Assembly: GCF_031755915.1 (NCBI RefSeq)
Contig: NC_083390.1
Span: 13,981,001 to 14,045,000, forward strand
Length of the DNA stretch: 64,000 nt
From: Ziziphus jujuba
Lineage: Eukaryota > Streptophyta > Magnoliopsida > Rosales > Rhamnaceae
Direction of reading: 5' to 3'
Below, one piece after another: positions 1 through 11,679 of the stretch. Positions within the stretch are counted from its first letter, which is position 1, and the number at the start of each line of letters is the position of its first letter. The position numbers and the translations under genes are program-made. Under the pieces are notes generated by a model that was not told where the DNA came from, did no database searches, and saw only the letters and a list, made by a program, of their open reading frames with translations.

Positions 1-239
1 TGAGATAGAATTCTCTTAGTTCTCTTTGTTTGAGCACTTAAAACACCATTAGAGAGTGAGTGTTTTAGTTTTCACTTATCGATAGGACTTCCATAACCTA
101 TTGTGGCGTCTTTATTATACCAAGGTTTCTAATCACAGGTTGATTAGGGGTTAAGGTTTTTCTATAAGAACTTGAACTTAATTGAGATCCAGACAAATAT
201 AATACGGGTTTAGGCATGAGTCGACCTAAGTTCTTATCA
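1..239 (+). mobile_element. 3' part of a gypsy (CRM-like) LTR, cut by window edge
   Basis: This stretch matches the last ~240 bases of the LTRs at 3600-4688, 18272-19173 and 50734-51843: the same order of the AAAACACCATTAG, TTGACTTATC-like, CCTATTGTGGC, ACCAAGGTTTCTAATCAC and AATACGGGTTTAGG blocks, ending in TTCTTATCA. No primer binding site follows, so this is a 3' LTR or a solo LTR of a plus-oriented element whose body lies outside the window. Confidence 0.85.
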
Positions 240-1448
240 ATATATACATACATAAATATATAGATATGTATGCACACATATATGCATATATTTATGACTG
301 AAACTGTAAACACTTTCTTATGGATTTTTATAGGTATATTTGTTATGTCTAATTGTGATTATTTGCTGAATTTAGATTTAACATGTTATCTACATTATAT
401 TATTAAATAATGACAAGATGTTTAAATTGTTTTATTTGATTTGAGCTAATGTTATGCATTTATTTCAAAAAGTGATTTATACTCTGGGTATATGAATTTT
501 GGTTGTGAATACTTTATGAAAACTATTATTGTTTTATTTATTTATCTATCTATTCTAATCTAAGAGAATTAAAAGTTGTTAAAATACTTAATATTAAAGT
601 GATGTTATCATAGTATATTCCCTTAAGAAATTATAGTTTGAGTTTAATAAATTTTTATTTATTTATTTATATATTAAAACAATTAAATTACTGTATTAAA
701 ATGTAATTATGAGGATTTAATGTTTTTGAAATTATATATTTTATGTGATTATTTAGTTTGTAGATGCACCATATAGTATTGGTATTCTATGCTATTATAT
801 TATGGATCAGTATGTAAGTTATATTTAGTCATCCTTTGTGTGCTGTGGCAAGCCAGTGTAGGCAAGTATCAGCCACCTTCCCCTTGGCCCAAGGACAGCA
901 GGTTTAACCATTCCTATTAGAGCTAAAGGCAAGATGGTTGGTAAGTATTTGCACAGTAAGAACTAGCCGCCCCTTTGATCGTAGTATAGTATGTTACTTA
1001 GCACTGGAATCATTTGGACACTGATGAGGCCATATGCAGGTTCCCTTCTCCCTTCCCTATCTATTGAGTGGGATTTAGGACACCAAGTATCGCTTGGCAG
1101 CACTGATATATCGTATGGTGCATGAGGTGTCCTTTCGATGTATGCATATACATATATATATATATATAGATTTTGTTTTGTCAGTGCGTACCACATCATA
1201 TAGGGTCAACGATTCGATTTAGCTCATATATAGCCTAATCTCATATTTCTACTGCCTATGAGACCAGCTGGTCAAATGGCCATTATAGGCGACAACGCCT
1301 AGCGTATTGGTAGCAATGTACCTACGACAACTTATGTCATGGGATCGTGCATTAGCGTATTATATGGTACATTTAGTGTATTTCTGTTATGAGTGTACAA
1401 GTTATGTAATTTATTTATACATTTCAGCTCTATTCCATTGTATCTCTG
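240..1448. other. unclassified repeat-like DNA, no gene seen
   Basis: AT-rich sequence with a more GC-rich block around 830-1330. No reading frame here resembles a protein. The block ACCATATAGTA at about 768 and the ATATGGTACATT stretch near 1360 faintly resemble parts of the gypsy LTR at 46882-50024 (near 48950 and 49240). It may therefore be an old LTR piece, but that is only a suggestion. A short TA run lies at about 1145-1170. Confidence 0.3.
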
Positions 1449-1451
1449 TTA

Positions 1452-1485
<34 letters not shown>

Positions 1486-1491
1486 TACTAC

Positions 1492-1522
<31 letters not shown>

Positions 1523-1599
1523 TATTTATCACTATTATCATCGTCATCATTATTATTTATCATTGTTATCATCATCATCATTATTATTATTGTTGTTAG
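1449..1599. repeat. compound (ATT/ATC)n microsatellite
   Basis: A trinucleotide run of ATT with ACT, ATC and GTT variants covers about 150 bases. The open frames across it (poly-Ile, poly-Leu, poly-Tyr) are artefacts of the repeat. Confidence 0.95.
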
Positions 1600-1600
1600 G

Positions 1601-1720
1601 CAAGTATGATAGTCTTCAGGTAGGTATGGTAGTCTTCAGACAAGTATCGTAGCCTTCGGACAAGTATGATAGTCTTCAGACAAGTGTCATAACCTTCGGA
1701 TAAATATCATAACCTTCGGA
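1601..1720. repeat. 20-bp minisatellite, six units
   Basis: Six head-to-tail 20-base units with the form CAAGTATGATAGTCTTCAGA. Units differ at a few positions, and GTCTTCAGA and GCCTTCGGA versions are interleaved. A truncated seventh unit (CAGGTTATC) follows. It directly abuts the trinucleotide run. Confidence 0.9.
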
Positions 1721-1807
1721 CAGGTTATCCAAATTTCTTTTTCTTTTTTTTTCTTTCTTTTCTCTGTGGGGAGAGGGGGAGGAGAGTGATGATAGAGAGA
1801 AAGAATT

Positions 1808-2376
1808 TTAGATAAAAATAAGAAAAAATAATAAAATATTAATGTAATATAATATGATATAATATACTTTTATGCATAGAAACCCGTTTATGGTTTTAAT
1901 TAACCCACATGATAATAGTTGAGTAGCATAATAATACGACTCTCGAGTATATGGGGTCAAATGGGTAAATGACCAACTTCCTTTAACACTATTTTGACCA
2001 TATCTTTCTAACCGTAATCTAGAATTGGAAAATGCCACCAATTTATGAATTTGTGTTGACAAGCACTATACAATAGCATGCTAGTCAACACCAAACTTTG
2101 ACTGTATAAACTTTGACCATATGAAAAGTCAACTTTGGATCCCACTTAGTCAATTATAATCAAACCTTGTTCTAACCGTAACTTCTCGATCCTAACTCCA
2201 AATTTGACATGATGCTAGTCTATAAACTCATATTGACGAGTCCTTGGCAATCGTACAAAGGTCAAATTTAGAGCTTGTATCAATAGAAAGTCAAGTTCGA
2301 TCCACACTTGATCAACTCTGATCAAACTCAATCAAAAGTTCAAATTCTGAGTATTTTCTTAGATCGGGGTGTTACA
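1808..2376 (-). mobile_element. 5' end of a gypsy LTR (TGTAACACCCC type), reverse oriented
   Basis: Read on the minus strand the segment starts TGTAACACCCCGATCT. It then follows the same layout as the LTR starting at 46882: an early GTTTGATC/GTTGATC tract, TTTGACC, a stretch with ATGAGTTTATAGACT, then GAGTT, ATGG/AGG and a TTACGG box. The motif set (TTTGACC, CTAGCAT, TTACGGTTAGA) occurs twice, at about 1960-2100 and 2160-2290, so the LTR start carries an internal duplication. No coding region is attached, so it is a fragment or part of a solo LTR. Confidence 0.6.
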
Positions 2377-3599
2377 TGTTGACTCTTGTTTTGACCTTTT
2401 AATGAAATTATTTCTCAAAATAGGATTTATCCAAAAAATAGACTCATTAGTGAACATTTTTCAATTTGAATAACCTCAATATGATTTTTTTTTTAAATTT
2501 AAAATCTCAGTTTTATTAACTTGATCATTGGCCTTTGTGTTTATTATATTTGAAAGACTCTTATAGCTTTCTTTTACGATATGATTTAATTTTGGAATTT
2601 TTTAGATTTATTTATAATTTTTGGAACTTGACTGAATTACTAAAAAATATTTAAAAAGTACCACTTTTACTTGAGTAACTTGTGTTGAATGATCTCTTTG
2701 ATATATTTGTACCTTTAGTTTTGAACTGATACTGTTACTTCATAAATTAGGAAAATTTAAAGTCTCATTTAATATCATTTGGGCATATACTCATTCTAAA
2801 ATAAAATTTAAAAGTTTGAGTTTGTTTGCTAGAAATTTACAATGGGATCAGTAATCTGGTTTTGATTATTTTGGTTAATAGATCAAATAAAGTCTAAACT
2901 TATAAAATTGGTAAGCTTCTTCCTCTATGTCTATTAGTTTGTGTCAAATTTCCAAGACTCGGACATTTGTAGTATGTGAACAGTAAAATTTCGGTTGAAG
3001 TACGTTTTATGCTAGGAACTGATTTCTAGATTGTGACTTATGTTTAAAAAATTAAGTTGAGTATGTTTTCGTACTTTTCTATTAATTTATTTATAGATCT
3101 TCTATTATGTTTACTTCAATTTTAGAATGTTATATTGAATAATATTATATTTTGCCTATTGATATAATTTTTTTAGAAACTATGAGTATACGAAAGTTTA
3201 TATGAATATGTATGAAATATGATATTACAACCGTAAGAAATATGCATGGTAGATTACCTTATCTATTTTCATCATTTGTAAGCATATAATATAATATTAT
3301 GATATGTTAATAAGTTAAAATAAACCAAGTACAAGACATGAAGTTTCGATATCATTGTATAAGTTGGTTATGAATGGTCGTGATGCTAAACACCCAAGTA
3401 TGAAAAGTCTCATGCCACTATGATAAGCATATGATATGATACATATGTGTTTTACATCTTTTGATAAGATATGATAAATGGGTGTTTTACACTTACATAA
3501 ATTCAACTTAAAGTTTCCTATGCTCTGTGATATTACATCCAATATGATTAAATATGCAATAATTTATTCGATAAGTATTATGTTAATATGTATAAGTAT
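2377..3599. other. AT-rich DNA, no gene seen; left flank of element H
   Basis: No plausible coding sequence or RNA gene. The last bases, AGTAT at 3595-3599, are the left copy of the probable target duplication of the element that starts at 3600. Confidence 0.5.
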
Positions 3600-4688
3600 G
3601 GATGAGAATTCGCCCAAGCTTGTACAACCGACAACCTGCTGGGGCACCGACCCAATATGGATCAAGACTGGGTCGATCACTAGAGCTCAAGCCAAGAGGT
3701 TTAAGGATAACCTAGGAGTATTTGTATAGCTAGTAGTTAATTCTCAAAAGAACTTGTCCATATCCAAAGATACAAAGCCTGTTCTAAGCATCCAAGTGGT
3801 GGAAGCCGATATGGACCCGGGTAGCTATTTTTGCGCAAATTTGGACTCCGGGCAGCATGGAATGCTTCCAACACTTCATTTTCTCAATTAATATAATTAA
3901 TAGAACATGGAATCCAACCAAGGAAGAATCAAAAGCATCTAGAAAGGACTTGTACATATATCATCTCAATTTGGCTGAAAATGTGCTGTTTAGCCGCTGA
4001 CTTTGACTTTTCTTCTTGTTTGACTTATTCCAATCAAGACCAATGTGTGGGAATCATTATTAATCATATTTGGCATCCTAAATGGCATATGAAAGCTGAT
4101 TTCAAGCCCAAATAAGCTGAAGATTGGTCAAAAATACCTTAGTAGTGAAACTAGTCAACTAGTTCCCTAGTTTGATTTTGAATTTTTATTTTAGGAAATT
4201 AGTCTTTTATTTGGTTTTATTTATTTATTTGCAAAACAAATCAACTTAGGAATTTTATTATTTTATTATTTTCATTGTAAATTAATTAATCCAAATTAGA
4301 TTAGGAAATGAGGTGAATTTCAGCCAACCTAGGTTTCCTATTCTTTAGTGGCCGATTTTACCTAGATAATTAGGATTTTATTTTGTAACTTTTAACCTAT
4401 TTAAGGGCTTATTTTATCAATAATATTCAGTACATTATTCATACAGAAAATTATTTATGAAATTGAATTCTCTTTGTTCTCTTTGAACACCTAAAACATC
4501 ATTAATGAATGAGTGTTTTAGTTTGACTTATCAATAGGATATCCATCACCTATTGTGGCATCTTCATTATACCAAGGTTTCTAATTGCAGGTTGGTTTGG
4601 GGTTGAGGTAACAAGTAGAACTTTAACATAATTAGATCCGGACTAATATAATACGGGTTTAGACGCAGATCGTCCTAGGTTCGTATCA
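3600..4688 (+). repeat. 5' LTR of element H
   Basis: About 1.09 kb, starting (T)GGATGAGAATTCG and ending GGTTCGTATCA. It contains the LTR-encoded tail of the pol protein (TRAQAKRF motif near 3680) and the shared TTTATCAATAATATTCAGTAC block near 4410, likely around the end of U3/R. It is followed by the primer binding site. The first base of the usual TGATG start is altered. Confidence 0.85.
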
Positions 4689-4690
4689 TT

Positions 4691-4703
4691 TGGTATCAGA
4701 GCC
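4691..4703 (+). other. primer binding site (initiator tRNA-Met) of H
   Basis: TGGTATCAGAGCC begins two bases after the LTR end. This is the usual complement to the 3' end of plant initiator tRNA-Met used by many LTR elements. Confidence 0.9.
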
Positions 4704-5858
4704 AAATTTTGTTCAGTTTTGATCTGTCTTTATTTGCACTATTTGTTTTTGTGTTATTCTGCAATTTTAGCATTAGGTTAAGGTTGCTTCTATCATCATA
4801 CATGTTCTGCATATTTAAAAAAAATTCAATCCTAGTCAAATTAGGTTTTCCTTGTTTTATCGTATTTTTGTTTCCTAGTTTGTTGGTTGTCTTTCATTAT
4901 TGTTCTTGGTAATTTAGTTTTTTGTTGATTTTTCTTTTCTGTTTTTGGTCTTAATTATTTGCATTCAAACATTCAAAATATATATATATATATATGGTTT
5001 GATGAATTTAAAAAAAAAAACTACAAAATTTGGAAGTTGAATTTTGGTGGTCACAGGTTTGTTGAGTTTTTGGTGTTGGAATTGCAATTTGGTTGTTAAT
5101 TCTTGGTACTGCATTTGAGATTATATTTTTTGAGTAAACAAAAAAAAAAAAAGAAAAGAAGAAGAAAGGTCGGTTTTGTTGAATTCGGTATTGAAATTTG
5201 TTTGCTGGAAATTTTTTTGAATTGTTGAATTGTTGACTACTTATTAAATATTTGGAGTTGCTGGAGATTTATTTTTTGCTACTGGATATTGGAATTTTGG
5301 GTGCTAAAAATATTGGATTAAAATTAGTTAAAGGATTTGATACAAAAACTTGAATTACAAAGGACAACAACCAACAACTATTCCTTATTTTTGTCCAAAT
5401 TGATTCTTCTTCGTGTTGAATTTCTTTTTCTAGAATTTGACTATTGAGTTCTTAATTTCTTACCATCTGGTCCAATTCTTAATGTTTTTGAAGTTTTCTT
5501 TGTTAAATTGCCTATTTTTGCTTAGAAAAATTGAGAATTAGGTGATTAAAAATTCACTCGATATTGCTTACTTTTTGCTACTGTTTTATTGATAAGTTTA
5601 ATTAAAACATACTTGTGATCTAATTGCTGTCTTGTAGGTGTTTTAATTAGAACTTTGAGTTAATTCTTTGACTAGGAAAATGCAAAAGTATGTGAGCTTA
5701 AAAAAAGGTAAAAAGCCAAAACTAGTATGCAAACATGAGTGTTGAGTCCTAATTGAGTGAAACAAGTAAGGGAGTGAATTTGGTGAGGTCCTATTTTATT
5801 TCTTTGATATTCATACTAACATGGTAGATTCAAAGGTGAGAAGAGGAAATCCACTTTT
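4704..5858 (+). pseudogene. leader and first codons of gag of element H
   Basis: A 1.1-kb untranslated leader with A/T runs precedes ATG at 5821. The start reads M-V-D-S-K-V-R-R-G-N-P and matches the gag starts at 52979 (element P) and 63117 (element E4, minus strand). The frame is cut after about 13 codons, at 5858, where the truncated LTR of M1 begins. About 0.85 kb of H gag that should follow is missing, judged against element P. Confidence 0.75.
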
Positions 5859-6438
5859 GAGGTAAGAACCTTGGTATGGTGAAGATGCCACAACAGGGTG
5901 TGGAATAACCTATTGATAAGTTAAATTTGAACTACACAAGCAAAGCTTGAAAAGTCGATATAGTTCTAAGAGAACCAAGAGAATCACGCTCACTTTGAAT
6001 CAAAATTGTAATTTGAATTTTATTCATGACTTATGTGCCTTTAAATAGGCAACATAAATTATAAAGCACTCCTAAATTTACCTAAAATAAATGTGCCAAA
6101 AATTAGGTTTAGGAAACCTAATTTACCTCCTAGTTTCCTAATAAAAATAGAAAAGTAATTTAAAAACCTAATAAAACTAAATTGGGAAAATAAAATAAGC
6201 AACATGCCAAAACTAAAATAGGCTTTCTTTCATGTTGGCATCCTCCATTCCAATCATATGGACCAATTTTGGTTCATCTTCAGTAATGAACTTGCTTCCT
6301 TGGGACGTGAACACCTCTTGGATTAAACCATTTAGTGCTTCTTTAAACCTCTTTGCTCTTGCCTTGGTTATTAGTCCGATAGCGATTTGAAGTGGCTTTG
6401 GACTCCATCTTGGGGTGCTCCTAGTCATGCCCTCATCA
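5859..6438 (-). repeat. 3' LTR of M1, truncated
   Basis: Matches the LTR at 11680-12543 but lacks its outer ~120 bases and an internal ~190-base segment (the part with repeated CCATGTCACC-like words at about 12190-12310). The inner edge is TGATGAGGGCATGAC on the minus strand, preceded by a purine tract (AGGAGGAGGGGAA). Confidence 0.85.
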
Positions 6439-7644
6439 TTCCCCTCCTCCTGAAAATGATTTGTCCTCAAATCATCACCTGCACAAAATGGAGATAAATC
6501 AGCGACATTAAAAGTAGCACTTACATTATACTCACCTGGAAGATCCAAGTTGTATGCATTGTCATTAAGTCTCTCCAATACTTGGAATGGACCATCTCCA
6601 CATGGCATGAGTTTAGACTTTCTTTGTGTAGGAAATATTTCCTTTCTCAAATGCAACCAAACCTAATCTCCAGGCTCAAAAACAACTTGTTGGCGCCCTT
6701 TATTTTCTTACTTCATGTAATGTACGGTTCTCCTCTCAATATTAGATTTGGCCTTCTCATGTAGGTTCTTAACAAAATTAACTTTCTTTTTTCCATATAA
6801 ATTAGCACGCTCACTCAAAGGTAAAGGTGTTAAATCCAATGGTGTTAAAGGATTAAAACCGTATACAATTTCAAAAGGTGAAAATTTAGTGGCTAAATGT
6901 ACAGATCTATTGTAAGTAAATTCAACATGAGGTAAACATTCTTTCCAAGTTTTGATATTCTTACTTATCAACGCACGCAACAAAGTAGACAAAGTTCTAC
7001 TTACTACCTCTGTTTGTCCATCAGTTTGTGGATGACAAGTAGTAGAAAACAACAATTTAGTACTCAACTTAGCCTACAATGTTTTGCAAAAGTAACTCAA
7101 GAATTTTGCATCTCTATCAGACACTATTATTCTAGGCATTCCATGCACCCTAACAATTTCTTTAAAGAATAAATTAGCAATATTAGATGCATCATCGATT
7201 TTATGACATGCAATAAAATGTGTCATTTTAGAGAACCTATCCACAACCACAAAAATTGAATCCCTAGCTTTCATTGTTCTAGGAAACCCTAAAAAAAAGT
7301 CTAATAGAAATGTCTACCCAAAGGTGGTTAGGTATAGGAAGTGGCATGTACAACCCATGTGGTTGTAGTCGTGATTTAGATTGCTTACGTTTAATGCATC
7401 TATCACAAATTCTTTCTACATCTATTTTTATATGTGGCCAATAAAAATGCTCTTGTAGAACAACTAAGGTTTTAGCTATTCCAAAGTGTCCCATTAATCC
7501 CTCACCATGAGATTCTCTAACAAGTAAATCATGCAAAGAACAACTTGGCACACAAAGTTTAGTTTCCCTAAACAAGAATTCCTCAAATCTATAAAACTTT
7601 CCCTTAGCATGCTTTTTACAAAGTTTACATTTCACTAAAATCAT
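6213..7644 (-). pseudogene. M1 integrase (zinc domain, DDE core, GPF/Y module, LTR-encoded tail)
   Basis: On the minus strand, 7644-7279 carries the H-H-C-C zinc domain (HGEGLMGHFG, then CDRC). 7274-7074 carries the first two core acids ([16 protein letters not shown]), and 7067-6708 the third ([13 protein letters not shown]). 6656-6213 holds the C-terminal domain with HLRKE, the GPFQVLER module and SATFNVADLSPF. The frame then runs across the polypurine tract into the LTR with TKARAKRFKEALNGLIQ and stops at 6213. All catalytic D, D, E residues are present, but stops or frameshifts near 7070, 7277 and 6660-6707 break the gene. Confidence 0.9.
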
Positions 7645-8960
7645 AATCTAAAGTATATAATTCTTTAATTTGTTCAAAACCAAGTAATTTATCATCCAAA
7701 GTAGAAAGTAATACATACCTGCGGGATAATGCATCAGCTACAATATTTTCCTTACCTTGCTTATAGTGAATGACATAGAGAAACATCTCAAGGAATTCTA
7801 TCTGTTTGCCATGGTGCCTATTGAGCTTTCCTTATCCCTTTATGTTCTTCAAGGACTCATGAACTGTGTGAATTACAAAATCTTTAAGCCACAAGTAGTG
7901 CTACCATGTCTCCAATGCTCTAATCAATGCATATAGCTCTTTGTCATAAGTTAGATAGTTTAAGGCTGCCCCACTTAGCTTTTCATTAAAATAGGCAATT
8001 GGCTTTCCTTTGTACATCAAAATAACACTTATACCTATTCCTGATGTATCACATTCAATCTTAAAAGTTTTTGAAAAGTTAAGCAACACCAATAAATGAG
8101 CATTTATTAGTTTTTCTTTTAATAAATTAAAAGACCTTTCTTGAGCTTGTCACCATTGAAAGCTTACACTATTCTTAATAACCTCTGTCAAATGTGCAGC
8201 AATAGTACTAAAATCTTTAACAAACCTTCGATAGAAACTAGCCAAACCATGGAAGCTTCTAACTAGGGTGATGATAATTGGCATGGGCCACTCTTGAATG
8301 GCTTTCACCTTCTCTTGATCAACTTTGATACCTGCAGCATTAATCGCAAAGCCTAAAAACACAAGCTCAGATTTACAAAAGTCACACTTTTTAAGATTGG
8401 CATAAAGTCTTTCTTTCCTAAGAACATCTAAAACTAACCTAAGATGCCTTATATGCTCTTCTAAACTCCTACATACAAGGATATCATCAAAGTACACAAC
8501 CACAAACTTTCCAATGTAAGCACGCAAAACATGATTCATAAGTCTCATAAAAGTACTAAGGGCATTAATTAACCCAAATGGCATAACCAACCACTCATAC
8601 AAACTATGCTTTGTTTTAAATGCTGTTTTCCATTCATCACCTTCCTTGATGTGAATTTTATGATAACCACTCTTATGATCAATTTTTGAAAACATGCATG
8701 CACCATACAATTCATCAAGCATATCATCTAACCTAGGAATAAGGTGACGATATTTGATAGTTATATTGTTAATAGCCCTAAAATCTACACACATTCTCCA
8801 TGTTCCATTTTTCTTAGAGACTAATAACACAAGTACAGTACATGGACTCATGCTTTCTCTAACATATCCCTTTTCAAGCAATTCACTTACTTACCTTTGA
8901 AGTTCCTTTGTCTCCTCTAGGATAATCCTATAAGCCGGTCAGTTTGGAATTGTTGATCCT
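7645..8960 (-). pseudogene. M1 reverse transcriptase and RNase H
   Basis: The long open stretch 8881-8150 is an RT palm/finger region: [61 protein letters not shown] and the active site VVYFDDILV, all intact. 8092-7901 is RNase H ([30 protein letters not shown]). About 7780-7650 holds the [16 protein letters not shown] end of RNase H in a damaged frame. Stops separate these blocks. This is the only copy in the window with an unaltered YxDD box. Confidence 0.9.
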
Positions 8961-9349
8961 ATAACAAAATCAATTTGATGTTCGATCCCTCTAATCGGTG
9001 GTAACCCACTTGGAATCTCCTCAGGAAATACATCATCGAACTCCTGCAAAAGAGAAACAATGGAACTAGGCTAAATAGATTCATCAGGGTTAGTTAAATC
9101 ATTCATATATGCTTCTTTGTATCATTACAATCATAGGCTTTCTGCAACAAAAAAGCTTCTTCATCTCACTCTGTTTTGCACAAAAACTCTCTTTTTTCTT
9201 TTCACTCTTTTTCTTTTCTTTTTCTCTCACACTTTCAGCCTCACCACTCTTTTTCTTCTCTTGGTTGTTCGACACAACTTGATTTTGTTGTTGTTCAGCT
9301 TCTCTCCTCCTTTATAATGCCAATTGATCATCAAAAACCTATTTAGGAA

Positions 9350-9847
9350 TCATTGGCATAAGCACCACTCGTTTACCCTTGAAGTGGAAGACAATCTTGT
9401 TACTATGACCATGATGATAGTATCTCTATCAAATTGCCACGGACGTCCCAAAACCAAATGGCCATGTTGCATTGGTACCACATCATAAATAACCTCATCT
9501 TCATAATCACCAATAGAGGATGCAATCTTCACTTGCCTATTCACCTTCAACTCTCCACAATCATTAAGCCATTGTAGCTTATATGGTTATGGATGCTTCA
9601 TAGTGGGTAAACCTAGTTTTTCAACCATAGTATGACTAGCAACATTAGTACAACTCCCACCATCAATAATCATGCTACATACCTTATCCTTGACTTTGCA
9701 CCGAGTATGAAAGATGTTATCCCGTTGCACACCTTTCTCATCTTTGTATACAATTAGAGCTCTTCTAGCAACCAATGACAAATCCCCACCAACTGGATAC
9801 ATATAATCTTCTTCATCTTCAACACCAACATCCTCTAATGGTGGCAT
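9350..9847 (-). pseudogene. M1 aspartic protease region
   Basis: 9847-9587 reads FHTRCKVKDKVCSMIIDGGS, so the active-site triad is the gypsy form D-G-G. It continues CTNVASHTMVEKLGLPTMKHP. After a break, 9550-9350 continues with KVNRQVKI, VVPMQHGHLVLGRPWQFDRD (flap and second hydrophobic region). The linker between protease and RT (8960-9350) is rich in charged residues, as in the sister elements, and is frameshifted. Confidence 0.85.
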
Positions 9848-9879
9848 GGATTCATTGTCTGACTCTTCCTCTTCAGTTT

Positions 9880-10957
9880 TAATGTCTCCACTTTTTTCGG
9901 ATCACTATGACCTCCTATTTGGACATTGACTTACAATATGATCACTGCCTTGACATTTAAGGCACATGATATCTCAATTTCTAGTTGAAGATGACTAGGA
10001 TTTACTTACTTGCTTGGATGAGGATGATTCGGCCTTAACTTCGGATTTAGGCCGTGTGGTGGCTTTATCTTCAAACTTGGACCGATTGGGTTTCCATATG
10101 GTTGGGCTTGCTTTCCAAGTGTTTTGAGCTATACTAGATCTTGTAGTACCGCTCCTCTTGAGTTGTTGCTCTACTTTGATGGCCATATGCAACATCTCCC
10201 CAATCTCCACATAATGATGCAAGTCCACTTGATTTGCTGTTTCCTTATTCAAACCAGTTAAGAAATGTGCCATTGTAGCCTCTCTATCCTCCTCAACATT
10301 AGCCCTCATCATAAGGATTTCCATCTCTTTATAATATTCCTCCACACTCCTATTTCCTTGAGACACGCTTTGTAGTTTCTGAAAAATGCTTCTGTAGTAA
10401 TGGCTAGGTATGAAACGCTTCCTCATTAAAGCCTTCATCTCCTCCCATGTATCTATAGGTCTTTGTCCTGCTCGCCTCCTAGAAAGTGTCTCGGAGTAGT
10501 TTTAACAATCAAATACCATCTCAATCCTCCTCTCCCACTCGAGATATGCTTCTGGATCACTTTTACCTTGGAATGATGGTATTTTCATCTTAATTCCTCC
10601 ATAGTCATTACCTCGATCTAACCTTTATCTCCCACAGAATTGATTGGTTCCCGAACCAATTTCTTCCTCTTCTTCCTCATAGTCATCTCCCACTTCCCTT
10701 CTTGGAGTATTTCTTGCTCTACCACATCCATGAGCAAACCTTTGTGGAGGTCGTTGCTGCGGCGTTTGGATTGATGATTCCATCCTATCCAACCTATCAT
10801 GGATCTGCCCCATCTCCAACTGTAGTGCTCTTTGAAGTTCTCCCACTATGGCTTGAATGTATAACTTCAGATCAGCCACACTTGGAGTTTCATCCATGCT
10901 TTCTTTGCTTTTCCTACAGAAATTGTTAATAAAAAGGACCTCACAACACTCCCTCAC
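9880..10957 (-). pseudogene. M1 gag (capsid and CCHC nucleocapsid)
   Basis: The N-terminal part (10957-10625) has MDETPSVADLKLYIQAIVG, a coiled-coil-like stretch and an acidic run (DDYEEEEEE). The capsid core (10438-9995) includes ALMRKRFIPSHY, SVEEYYKEMEIL, DREATMAHFLTGLN and EMLHMAIKVEQQ. A zinc knuckle CLKCQGSDHIVSQC follows near 9965-9925 in a damaged frame. Compared with P, about 90 bases are missing near 10490 between NYSE and the RRRAG block. Stops fall near 10620, 10530 and 9990. Confidence 0.85.
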
Positions 10958-11663
10958 GTGTCTAGCTCAAATTCAAGGTCTCAATTCACTCGTGTTTGCA
11001 CTCTAATTATAGTTCGGCTTTTACCCTCTATAATTCTCACCTCTCTGGCCTTTTACCACTCTAGTACTTCTATTTTGTTCTTTGCAAACTAATTTTAAAC
11101 TAAAACAAACTAGCAAGTAACAATCCAAATAGACCTACCAAACAGTTATGAAAATAAAGCTAAAAAGACAAATAGAATGAAAAGTAACAAGAAAAAGGTA
11201 ACGATGAAAGCTTAATAAGAAATTTGGCAGAAACAAAAGAAACTAGAATGTGAAGAACAAATTGGAATGAGATTTGCAAAGTGGAATTAGTGAATCTCTA
11301 CAAACTTTTTTTTTTTTTTTTTGGTGTTTAAGCACAAAGAACAAGCTTTATAAAACGAAAGAAATCTCAATCGCACCAAATTTCAATGAAAATAGACCAA
11401 TCCATTGTCCTCAAGGATTTAAAAACAAATTTGGCTTTTTTCTTTTTTCTTTTTTTTTAAATAAGATCTGATCAGAATGAATGAAGAAGAACACAAAAAA
11501 AAAATGTAAAGAAAAACGCAGCAACCCAAACACAAAGAACAACCAATGAAATCAAAGATGCAATTTCTAACCTAATGCTAAAAATCGAAAAAAAAAAAAA
11601 AACCAAGAAAAACAATGAAACAAAAGAAAAAAAAAAGATAGATCAAACCTGTAATTAGAAACA
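10958..11663 (-). other. M1 leader (5' untranslated)
   Basis: The leader between the primer site and gag, with homopolymer runs (T15 near 11305, A-rich near 11590-11640). The small open frames here are not conserved with the leaders of H, P or E4. Confidence 0.7.
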
Positions 11664-11676
11664 AGCTCTGATACCA
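11664..11676 (-). other. primer binding site of M1
   Basis: The minus strand reads TGGTATCAGAGCT, three bases inside the 5' LTR edge; complementary to initiator tRNA-Met. Confidence 0.85.
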
Positions 11677-11679
11677 AAT

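Noticed and set aside
1307..1652. Three overlapping poly-Ile/Leu/Tyr open frames
   Set aside because: They are translations of the ATT microsatellite.
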